Origin: CAZRHH01 sp964599885
GTDB lineage: Bacteria; Chloroflexota; Dehalococcoidia; DSTF01; JACRBR01
Direction of reading: 5' to 3'
Length of the DNA stretch: 18,907 nucleotides
NCBI GenBank assembly: GCA_964599885.1
Contig: CAZRHH010000062.1
Location: 1-18,907, forward strand
Below, piece by piece: positions 1 through 5,764 of the stretch. The notes under the pieces are model-generated. The model was not told the DNA's origin. It saw only the letters and a program-made list of their open reading frames with translations, and did no database searches. Position 1 is the first letter of the stretch; each line of letters starts with the position of its first letter. The position numbers were made by a program, and so were the translations under genes.

Positions 1-297
1 GTCGACGTGGTGGCGCTGCCTGGGCACACGCCCGGACACGCGGGCATCGTGCTGTCGTCCGGCGACGCGCGCGCCTTCATCCTCGGCGACGCCATCGCCT
101 GCCCCGCGCAGCTCGAAGAGACGGAGTGGTCCGGCTCCGGCGATGTCGACGCTAAGCTCGCCCGCCGCACGCAAGAAGCGCTCGCCCGCGAGGTCGAAGG
201 CAGCGGCGCTCTCGTCGGCAGCAGCCACTTCCCGGGTCTCCAGTTCGGCCGCGTGCTCTTGGGCGAAGGCCGCCGCTACTGGCAGCCGGTGGGGTAG
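1..297 (+). CDS. Metallo-beta-lactamase-fold hydrolase, C-terminal part (5' end outside window)
   Basis: The frame is open from base 1 and ends at TAG 295-297, so only about 98 C-terminal residues are present. The PGHTPGH segment near residue 6 is the metal-binding His region of metallo-beta-lactamase-fold enzymes. LGDA (about residue 29) supplies the usual bridging Asp, and SSHFP near the end supplies the last metal-binding His. This order is typical of glyoxalase II-like and quorum-lactonase-like hydrolases that cleave a thioester or ester with two metal ions. The substrate cannot be told from this fragment. A GTG at 7 could act as a start, but it would remove the rest of the fold, so truncation by the window edge is far more likely. 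The gene points towards the repeat-rich region 298-761. Confidence 0.8.
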   Translation, partial: VDVVALPGHTPGHAGIVLSSGDARAFILGDAIACPAQLEETEWSGSGDVDAKLARRTQEALAREVEGSGALVGSSHFPGLQFGRVLLGEGRRYWQPVG

Positions 298-302
298 GGC
301 GG

Positions 303-330
303 TCGGAAGTCGGAAGTCGGAAGTCGGAAG
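303..330. repeat. Four tandem copies of a 7-bp unit (TCGGAAG)
   Basis: The unit TCGGAAG is repeated four times without interruption, starting six bases after the stop of the first gene. The copies are identical. It is a short microsatellite-like array with no coding role visible. Confidence 0.9.
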
Positions 331-395
331 TGGTAGCGAGCAGTGCCGCCGCACACGTCATGCGGCGCGAGGTCGTTGCGGCTGTTCGATGGCCG

Positions 396-519
396 GAGTT
401 CGTTTCGTAATTCTCATTGTTTGGAGCGCTCCTTAGGCGTCGGCGGCTGAGTTCGTTTCGTAATTTTCGCTGTTTGGATCGGTTCGTAGTCTTCGGCGGC
501 CGGAGTTCGTCTCGTAGTT
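396..519. repeat. Imperfect tandem repeat, 53-54 bp period, two full copies plus a partial third
   Basis: Copies begin at 396, 449 and 503 with GAGTTCGTTTCGTAATT, GAGTTCGTTTCGTAATT and GAGTTCGTCTCGTAGTT. The first two also share TGTTTGGA in the middle and TCGGCGGC near the end. The third copy fades after about 519. The array is AT-richer than neighbouring genes and lies in the 464-bp gap between the first gene and the phasin gene. Open frames cross it on both strands, but they simply reflect the repeat and show no protein family. The copies are contiguous with no unique spacers, so this is not CRISPR. Confidence 0.75.
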
Positions 520-679
520 TGGTCGTCAGAACTCGTCCGTTGTCCGCTCATGTACTCCACCAGTTGATGCCGGACGTCCCGGGTCCGATCTGTCAATCGC
601 CAATGTGCGTCGAGCGGCCACCGATCTCGTAGCCGGTCATGTCACAGGTGCGCGACTCACGAAAGCTGAGCACGAAGCA

Positions 680-713
680 AAGACGGCGGATGCATCACTG
701 CACCCGCCGTCTT
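680..713 (-). terminator. Probable intrinsic terminator of the phasin gene
   Basis: The arms AAGACGGCGG (680-689) and CCGCCGTCTT (704-713) are perfectly complementary, and an inner TGCA/TGCA extends the stem. Read on the minus strand, the one internal mismatch becomes a G-U wobble. That gives about 15 bp with a GTGA loop, followed by TTTGCTT. The hairpin lies about 50 bp beyond the stop of the minus-strand phasin gene, so that orientation fits best. Confidence 0.65.
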
Positions 714-761
714 GTTTGAATCCCAGTTCCGAGTTCCCAATTGCCAGGAAGCACCCGAAGG

Positions 762-1280
762 CTAGTCCGCTGCGTTCGCAACCGCGGCCGCCGTCTTGCG
801 GGCGGTCTTCTCGGTCTCCTTCGCCGCGTCGGCGACGGTCTCGGCGCCGCGGTTCGTCACGCGGCTGACGCCGGTGCGGACGCGGTCCGCCGTCGTGCCG
901 GCGACGTCGCGGACGGCTTCGACAGCGGCCTCACCGGCCGAGCGCTGCGCCTTGACGACCTTCTCGATCGCGTCGCGCGTATCCGTGCGCGACTCCGAAA
1001 GCTCGTCGAACATCTGGCGCGCCAGTTCGAGTGCGCGGCCCTGCGCCTTGGTGGTCGACTCCATCATCGCGCGGTAGAAGCCGCCGATGTCCGTCGGGTC
1101 TTCGGCGAACTTCTTGCCCAGTTCCACCGACTCGCGCTGGCCGCGCTGGGCCTCGGTCAGAAGCGTGCTGGAGACTCGGTAGCCGCGGTCGTTGCCGGCT
1201 TTGATCGCGTCGATGATCGCGTCGTAGCTCTCCGTGAGCGCCTCAAAGTACTTGTCTACCGCCGTGTTCGTCTTCGCCAT
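762..1280 (-). CDS. phaP: Phasin-like PHA granule-associated protein
   Basis: The product is 172 residues and predicted to be almost entirely helical. Residues 1-110 are amphipathic, with no signal peptide or membrane segment. The C-terminal 60 or so residues are rich in Ala, Lys, Thr and Arg, like the basic tails of some granule proteins. Phasins coat PHA granules and control their size and number; they are small, helical and poorly conserved, so the call rests on composition, length and context. The gene is divergent from a PhaQ-like repressor and the phaR-phaC pair. The ATG at 1280 is chosen over upstream codons because AGGAGG lies 10 nt before it on the minus strand. A TTGACA/TAGATT promoter overlapping a dyad lies upstream, and a terminator lies downstream. 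A generic apolipoprotein-like helical protein is the main alternative. Confidence 0.65.
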   Translation of the reverse strand: MAKTNTAVDKYFEALTESYDAIIDAIKAGNDRGYRVSSTLLTEAQRGQRESVELGKKFAEDPTDIGGFYRAMMESTTKAQGRALELARQMFDELSESRTDTRDAIEKVVKAQRSAGEAAVEAVRDVAGTTADRVRTGVSRVTNRGAETVADAAKETEKTARKTAAAVANAAD

Positions 1281-1341
1281 CTCGATACTTCCTCCTGCGT
1301 GCTTGCTGCTGAGGCCAGGCGGCCTTGCGGTTGTTTGTCTA

Positions 1342-1378
1342 TAGATGTAATCTACACCTAGTGGCAATCCGCTGTCAA
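1342..1378 (-). promoter_or_regulatory. Phasin promoter with an operator-like dyad over its -10 box
   Basis: On the minus strand TTGACA (1378-1373) is followed after 18 nt by TAGATT (1354-1349), which matches the -10 consensus at 4 of 6 positions. The -10 sits inside the near-perfect dyad TAGGTGTAGATTACATCTA (1360-1342), whose 8-bp arms flank a 3-nt centre with one mismatch. PadR-family proteins often bind ATGT/ACAT half-sites. Here the half-sites are GTGT and ACAT with a 5-nt spacer, so the fit is partial. Repression by the divergent PhaQ-like protein is inferred. Confidence 0.5.
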
Positions 1379-1462
1379 GGGCAATTGTTCGCCGGATTGC
1401 CGCCGAAGCTGAAAATGTGAACGTAATATTGGGACTAAACCAGCGCGGGAGAACGTGGTAGC

Positions 1463-1879
1463 ATGGTGAAACGCAACGACGACGAGCCGTCCGGGCGGCC
1501 GTTCAGGCTCCACGGCGACCTCCTGACAACGACCCTGCTGGCCTTCTTGCGGAACTGGAACGCGTACGGCTACCAGCTCGCACAGGAGCTTTCGAAGGCG
1601 GGTCTGCCCGCTTTCGACTCCGGCAGCGTGTACCGGAGCCTGCGCCAGCTCGAGAAGTCGGGCATGGTCTCGTCGTTCTGGGACACGTCGGAATCCGGGC
1701 CGGCGCGGCGCATGTATTCGCTGACGAAGGCTGGCGACATCTTCCTTTCGGGCTGGATCGATGTCCTGGGCAAGTACCAGGCCGTGTTCCAGAACACCAT
1801 CGCCGGCATGGAGGCCGACGGCATCACCGGCGCACCGACAGCAGACGACGACGAGGCGCCAGACAGCGCGCCCGCCTAG
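1463..1879 (+). CDS. phaQ: PadR-family transcriptional regulator, PhaQ-like
   Basis: This is a 138-residue winged-helix protein. The LHGDLLTTTLLAFLRNWNAYGYQLAQEL segment opens the PadR domain. It is followed by SGSVYRSLRQLEKSGMVSS, the recognition helix and start of the wing, then RRMYSLTKAG (about residues 82-91). Residues after about 120 are an acidic, probably disordered tail. In Bacillus megaterium the PadR-like repressor PhaQ lies next to phaP, phaR and phaC and responds to polyhydroxybutyrate. The same partners are found here, with phaP divergent and phaR-phaC downstream, so PhaQ is the natural call. The ATG at 1463 has GGGAG about 11 nt upstream; a GTG two codons in is an alternative. 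The likely target is the dyad over the phasin promoter. Confidence 0.8.
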   Translation: MVKRNDDEPSGRPFRLHGDLLTTTLLAFLRNWNAYGYQLAQELSKAGLPAFDSGSVYRSLRQLEKSGMVSSFWDTSESGPARRMYSLTKAGDIFLSGWIDVLGKYQAVFQNTIAGMEADGITGAPTADDDEAPDSAPA

Positions 1880-1923
1880 CATCGCCAAGAAGGCCCCAGA
1901 CAAGGACGTCACGAGGAGGCGAC

Positions 1924-2337
1924 ATGCCCGATAACGCGAACACCGAAACCCCCAACCCGCTCGACATGTGGCGCCAGTACATCACGGACTCCGAGCGCCA
2001 GTGGAACGGCTTCTTCAAAGACGTGCTGGGCACCGATACCGTCTCGAACGGCATGAACGCCTGGGTCGAGGCATCGCTTACGGTCCAGCGCATGGTCGCC
2101 GACCAGTTGGAGCGCCTCTATACGACGTTCAATATCCCGACGCACGGTGATCTCGTCGCGCTCGGCGAGCGCATGAAGTCCGTCGAGGAGTCGCTCGCGC
2201 GCATGGAGACGATGCTCGCAGCGGCACCGCGCCGCACCGGCGCCGCGCCGAAAGCGAAGACGCCCAAGCGCGCCCGCCCGCCGCGGACGAAGCGCCCGCC
2301 CGTCGCCGCCGGCGTCAACGGCTCGTCGAGCAACTGA
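1924..2337 (+). CDS. phaR: PHA synthase accessory subunit, PhaR/PhaE-like
   Basis: The product is 137 residues. Residues 10-60 contain Trp/aromatic-rich helices (MWRQYITDSERQWNGFF). Residues 60-98 contain the segment typical of PhaE/PhaR subunits, ending in YTTFNIPTHGDLVALGERMKS and a short coiled coil. Class III and IV synthases need such a partner for PhaC activity. The gene lies 44 bp after phaQ and 192 bp before phaC, in the class IV order phaQ-phaR-phaC. AGGAGG ends 4 nt before ATG 1924. The last 38 residues are unusual: rich in Pro, Arg, Lys and Ala, strongly basic and probably disordered. PhaR and PhaE are hard to separate by eye; the short length favours PhaR. Confidence 0.7.
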   Translation: MPDNANTETPNPLDMWRQYITDSERQWNGFFKDVLGTDTVSNGMNAWVEASLTVQRMVADQLERLYTTFNIPTHGDLVALGERMKSVEESLARMETMLAAAPRRTGAAPKAKTPKRARPPRTKRPPVAAGVNGSSSN

Positions 2338-2381
2338 CCGTCAGCCCGGCGTACCCGCGCGGCCCGATCTGCAGCACCCGC

Positions 2382-2493
2382 AGGAGGTGATGGCGCTTAC
2401 CGCTGTCTTCGCCTGAACTACGCCCTTCCCCCTATTCAACTTCAATCCAGCAATGGCATACTGATGGCGATCCGGCGCTGACGCCGGATGCGC
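2382..2493 (+). promoter_or_regulatory. phaR-phaC spacer: orphan ribosome-binding site and strong hairpin
   Basis: The 192-bp gap has two features. AGGAGGTGAT at 2382-2391 is a full match to the 16S rRNA 3' tail, but no gene follows at normal spacing; only an 8-codon frame starts at the overlapping ATG 2390. Second, ATCCGGCG (2470-2477) pairs with CGCCGGAT (2482-2489) across CTGA. With one bulge, GCG/CGC extends the stem to 11 bp (2467-2493). The hairpin ends about 36 nt before the phaC start. There is no T tract, so a role in mRNA stability or synthase:subunit ratio is only a suggestion. Confidence 0.5.
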
Positions 2494-2529
2494 GACCCCC
2501 GTCGCAGCGTTCTCGCTGGAGGCGCAGCC

Positions 2530-3615
2530 ATGACCACGTCCACCGCTCCCGGCACCGAAAACATCGGCGATGTCGTCCGCAAGGAAGTCGACCGCACGAT
2601 CCAGCGATCGGCGCGCGGCATCGACGTGCTGATGAACCGCGACGAGCCCGAAGTCGGCATGACGGCAAAAGACGTCATCTACAGCCGGGGCACGCTCAAG
2701 CTCTACCACTACCACCCGATGTCCGACGAGGTCTACCGCATCCCGGTCGTCCTCGTTATGTCACTGATCAGCAAGCCGTACATCCTCGACCTGACGCCCG
2801 GATTCAGCTTCGTCGAGTACCTCCTCCGCAACGGGTTCGACGTCTTCATGGTCGATTGGGGCGTCCCCCGCGCCGAGGACACGAAGCTGAAGATAGAGGA
2901 CTACACGCTCGACTTCCTCCCCGCCTGCATCGAGAAGGTGCAGGCGGCGACGGGAGAGAAGGACGTCTCGTTCATCGGGTACTGCCTCGGCGGCGTACTC
3001 TCGCTGATCTACGGCGGCATCACGCCCGACGCGCCGATGTCGAACCTCATCACGATCGCGTCACCCGTCGACTACGACGGCATGGGGCTGTTCAAGCAGT
3101 GGACCGACAAGCGCTGGTTCGACGTCGACCGCGTGGTCAACCAGCTCGGCAACATCCCGCCGGACCTCATGTACCGCTCGTTCGAGATGCTGCGCCCCGC
3201 CGACCGCCTCGTGTCGTACGTGCGGCTGTGGGATAACCTCTGGAACGACCAGTACGTGAAGCAGTACCGCCTGCTCAACAAGTGGACGAGCGACCAGATC
3301 CCGTTCCCCGGCGAGGCGTTCCGCCAGAGCACGAAGGAACTGATGTGGGAGAACAAGCTGCTCAAGGGCGAACTCGTCATCGGTGAGCGGCCCGTGGATC
3401 TGCAGAAGATCACGTGTCCCGCGCTGAACCTGATGGCGCAACACGATCACATCGCGCCGTATGACGCGACGAACAAGCTGACGTCGCTGCTCGGCAGCGA
3501 GGACAAGGAGGACGTGGTGCTGAAGGGTGGACACGTGAGCCTGGTGGCGGGCGCGAACGCGATCCTGCGTCTCTGGCCGAAAGTGAACGAGTGGCTCTCG
3601 GTGCGCTCCGTATGA
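2530..3615 (+). CDS. phaC: Class III/IV polyhydroxyalkanoate synthase, catalytic subunit
   Basis: PhaC polymerises (R)-3-hydroxyacyl-CoA into PHA at the granule surface. The product is 361 residues, the usual length for class III/IV synthases and much shorter than class I/II. It is an alpha/beta hydrolase whose nucleophile is Cys instead of Ser. The lipase-like box GYCLGG puts Cys at 152. The Asp of LMAQHDHIAP is residue 306 and the His of LKGGHVSL is residue 335. These match the C149/D302/H331 triad of Allochromatium vinosum PhaC with a small offset. MVDWGVPRAED (about 107-117) is also typical. ATG 2530 is preferred over a start 42 bp upstream because GGAGG ends 7 nt before it. The 3' end overlaps the acetyltransferase gene in ATGA. 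Confidence 0.95.
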   Translation: MTTSTAPGTENIGDVVRKEVDRTIQRSARGIDVLMNRDEPEVGMTAKDVIYSRGTLKLYHYHPMSDEVYRIPVVLVMSLISKPYILDLTPGFSFVEYLLRNGFDVFMVDWGVPRAEDTKLKIEDYTLDFLPACIEKVQAATGEKDVSFIGYCLGGVLSLIYGGITPDAPMSNLITIASPVDYDGMGLFKQWTDKRWFDVDRVVNQLGNIPPDLMYRSFEMLRPADRLVSYVRLWDNLWNDQYVKQYRLLNKWTSDQIPFPGEAFRQSTKELMWENKLLKGELVIGERPVDLQKITCPALNLMAQHDHIAPYDATNKLTSLLGSEDKEDVVLKGGHVSLVAGANAILRLWPKVNEWLSVRSV

Positions 3616-4217
3616 ACGGACACGCACTCGAACTGCCCCGCGATGTCGCGCTCGGCGGCAACAGCACCGTCACGCTCCGCATGCTCGACCGCGAACTCGT
3701 CGGCGAGTTTCTCGGATTCACGACGTCGCTCGCCGACCACGATCTGCTCTTCCTGCGCACCGACATCACGGATGCCGGCGTCGTCGCCGACTGGTTCGAC
3801 AACATCGACGCCGGCTCGATCGTCACGATCGTTGCCGCGCTGGGCGATCGGGTTGTGGGTTACGGCAGCCTGCACTTCAGCAACACGCCGTGGTCGAAGC
3901 ACGTCGGCGAGCTGCGTGTGCTGATCGGCGAGGAGATGCGCGGCAAGGGCCTCGGCCGCGCGCTGACGGAAGCGATCTTCGCCCAGGCGCTCAGCCGTGG
4001 CATCGAGAAGATGGTCGCGCAGATGACGATCGACCAGAAGGGCGCGATCGCCACGTTCGAGGAACTGGGCTTCAAGGCGGAGGCGCTGCTGCGTGACCAC
4101 GTGAAGGACCGCAACGGCGAGACGCACGACCTGCTGGTCTACTCGCACGACGTCCGCAACTTCCAGTCGCAGCTCGACGCCTACGGCATGAGCGAAGTCG
4201 CCGTAGCGGGCGAGTAG
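3612..4217 (+). CDS. GNAT-family N-acetyltransferase
   Basis: The product is 201 residues with a single GNAT domain. The region VVGYGSLHF forms the beta strand before the acetyl-CoA site. Next comes GELRVLIGEEMRGKGLGRAL, containing the R-G-K-G-L-G pyrophosphate-binding loop of motif A. IEKMVAQMTIDQKGAIATFEELGF gives motif B. The substrate (amine, protein or antibiotic) cannot be told. ATG 3612 overlaps the phaC stop as ATGA, which suggests translational coupling, so the protein is probably made with the PHA synthase. A role in PHA metabolism or granule-protein acetylation would be inference only. It ends 3 bp before the convergent SCO6745-family gene. Confidence 0.85.
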   Translation: MNGHALELPRDVALGGNSTVTLRMLDRELVGEFLGFTTSLADHDLLFLRTDITDAGVVADWFDNIDAGSIVTIVAALGDRVVGYGSLHFSNTPWSKHVGELRVLIGEEMRGKGLGRALTEAIFAQALSRGIEKMVAQMTIDQKGAIATFEELGFKAEALLRDHVKDRNGETHDLLVYSHDVRNFQSQLDAYGMSEVAVAGE

Positions 4218-4220
4218 GAC

Positions 4221-5105
4221 TTACGCCGGCCGCCGCGCCATATTCCCGATCGCCTCGGCGCTGCCCGGATAGCCACCGCCGGCGATCCCCACCTTCACGA
4301 TCGCCGCAGCCCACGGCCGCAGGATGCCGATCAGTTCATCAAAGTCGCCACCGATCGCATCGACGATTGGCACTTCCATGTCGTCCGTCTGCGCTTCGAG
4401 ATCGTCGCGGAACGCCGTGCCGTCGGGCGTGAACGCGTCGCCCTCGACCCAGCCCTTCGCGCGCATGCCGTCGAGCGCCGCGTCCATCTGCGCGACGGTC
4501 CAGCCGCGCGTCGCCGAGTACGTCTTGAGCGGGATCTGCATCTGCAGTTCGGACATGAGCTGAATCTCGATCGGCTGCACCATCGCCCGAGTCCACACCG
4601 CGATGTGACTGTCGCCGCGGTGCTCGCGCAGCATGTCGCACGAACGCCAGAGCTGCGCCACCGGATCCGCCGGCCACGGCAGCGACTTCAGTCCGGAGTA
4701 CAGCGGGTGGCCCGCGCCCTCGGCGACAGCCATGCCGCGCTGCAGCAGTTCGACTGCGCGTGCGCATTCGCGCCCATCCGGCTCGCCGAGCAGACGCCGC
4801 AGCGACGCGACAGCGCCCGCCTCGCGTGCGGCGAGCAGCGTTTCGGGATCGGTCTTCGCCCACCCGGCATCGACCGCCGGCACGACGATGGCCGGGCTGA
4901 ACACGCCGAACGCCGCCGTCACCAGCAGCCCCGACGGCTTGCCGAGCGACGCGCCGCGGCTGCAGAAGTAACCGCTCATCCCGTTCAGGCCGAGCGCGTT
5001 GTAACGCTCGTGCGCTTCCGGCGCGAAGTAGACGTTGGCGCCGATCGGTTCGCAGACGTTGCGGAGCGTGCGTGTGCGTTCATCCATGAGGGCAACCACT
5101 TTCAT
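4221..5105 (-). CDS. SCO6745-family (SalK-like) protein
   Basis: The product is 294 residues with no signal peptide. Family-typical segments are visible: FAPEAHERYNALGLNGMSGYFCSRGASLG near residues 28-56, CDMLREHRGDSHIAVW in the middle, and a C-terminal helix-turn-helix-like part (WTVAQMDAALDGMRAKGWVEGD). The family is widespread in Actinobacteria and present in Chloroflexota. Members are annotated as SalK or MarR-like, but I know of no established biochemical function. ATG 5105 has no clear ribosome-binding sequence; a small hairpin (5111-5125) lies just upstream. The gene is divergent from a thioesterase gene across 80 bp and convergent with the GNAT gene at 3 bp. Confidence 0.75.
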   Translation of the reverse strand: MKVVALMDERTRTLRNVCEPIGANVYFAPEAHERYNALGLNGMSGYFCSRGASLGKPSGLLVTAAFGVFSPAIVVPAVDAGWAKTDPETLLAAREAGAVASLRRLLGEPDGRECARAVELLQRGMAVAEGAGHPLYSGLKSLPWPADPVAQLWRSCDMLREHRGDSHIAVWTRAMVQPIEIQLMSELQMQIPLKTYSATRGWTVAQMDAALDGMRAKGWVEGDAFTPDGTAFRDDLEAQTDDMEVPIVDAIGGDFDELIGILRPWAAAIVKVGIAGGGYPGSAEAIGNMARRPA

Positions 5106-5131
5106 TGTGCGGCGGTTCAGCCGCCAGAGTA

Positions 5132-5148
5132 ACTAGTCTGGCGCTAGT
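5132..5148. promoter_or_regulatory. Operator-like dyad between divergent genes
   Basis: ACTAG (5132-5136) and CTAGT (5144-5148) are perfect inverted repeats 7 nt apart. They lie in the 80-bp gap between the SCO6745-family gene and the thioesterase gene. The GGCGG/CCGCC hairpin at 5111-5125 is next to it. No clear -35/-10 pair was found around it. Confidence 0.3.
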
Positions 5149-5185
5149 GACCCGCGAGTCATACAGTTTCCACGGAGGGCAACCG

Positions 5186-5629
5186 ATGGCGCAAGACACC
5201 GAACGCTGGAACGTTGACCGCCTGAATCAGCGCACATCCGTCACGATCGGCAGTTCGATCCCGATGACGTTCGTCGAAGCATCGCGAGAGCGCGTGGTGG
5301 TGACGATGCGCGTTGGCCCGCATATCCATCAGCCGGCGGGCATCCTGCACGGCGGGGCATCCCTTGTGCTCGCAGAGACGGCGGCATCAGTCGGCGCCAA
5401 CATCCTCTGCGCAGAGGGCATGCGGGCCGTCGGCCAGGAGATCAACGCTAATCATCTGCGCGCCAAACGCGACGGCGTGTTGCGCGCCGTCGCCGTGCCC
5501 GCACACGTCGGGCGGACAACCCAGGTGTGGACGATAGAGATCCGCGACGAGGAGGAGAAGCTCGTTTGCATCTCGCGTTGTACGCTGGCTGTTCTACCGT
5601 CGCCGGCGGGAGCGCCGCCGCTTCTGTAG
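5186..5629 (+). CDS. Hotdog-fold acyl-CoA thioesterase (PaaI/MenI-like)
   Basis: The product is 147 residues, normal for the PaaI/YdiI/EntH group. The block HQPAGILHGGASLVLAETAAS (about residues 50-70) contains the HGG signature and the Glu on the central hotdog helix. In YdiI/MenI-type enzymes that Glu is the catalytic carboxylate. The C-terminal strand region GRTTQVWTIEIRDEEEKLVCISRCTLAVLP also fits. These enzymes hydrolyse aryl- or acyl-CoA thioesters in the cytoplasm; 1,4-dihydroxy-2-naphthoyl-CoA is one possible substrate, but no menaquinone genes are nearby. ATG 5186 is chosen over an upstream frame extension because GGAGGG lies about 7 nt before it. Two palindromic repeats follow the stop. 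Confidence 0.85.
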   Translation: MAQDTERWNVDRLNQRTSVTIGSSIPMTFVEASRERVVVTMRVGPHIHQPAGILHGGASLVLAETAASVGANILCAEGMRAVGQEINANHLRAKRDGVLRAVAVPAHVGRTTQVWTIEIRDEEEKLVCISRCTLAVLPSPAGAPPLL

Positions 5630-5643
5630 ACGGTGCGTGTGAC

Positions 5644-5669
5644 GGACAGGTCTAAAGACCTGTCCCTAC
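5644..5669. repeat. REP-like palindrome ending in CTAC, copy 1
   Basis: GGACAGGTCT (5644-5653) and AGACCTGTCC (5656-5665) are perfect inverted repeats around AA, followed by CTAC. It lies just after the thioesterase stop, in the 135-bp gap between convergent genes. It could act as a bidirectional stem-loop, but it has no T tract. The same layout, a GC-rich palindrome then CTAC, recurs at 5731, 7327 and 11595. Confidence 0.7.
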
Positions 5670-5730
5670 GAGTGTTCGACGCCACCGGTGCCGCTTCCCG
5701 CCACTCCCACGTTGGTAGCAGTACGGCGGG

Positions 5731-5755
5731 GGCGGAGCTGAAGCTCCGCGGCTAC
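5731..5755. repeat. REP-like palindrome ending in CTAC, copy 2
   Basis: GCGGAGCT (5732-5739) and AGCTCCGC (5742-5749) flank GA, then GGCTAC follows. The 25-base element from 5731 differs from the one at 11595-11619 at a single base, the first loop position. It lies 10 bp after the CoA-transferase stop on the other strand. Confidence 0.8.
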
Positions 5756-5764
5756 GCTGGGTGA

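Noticed and set aside
396..519. CRISPR array
   Set aside because: Copies are contiguous and imperfect with no spacers, and no cas genes are present.
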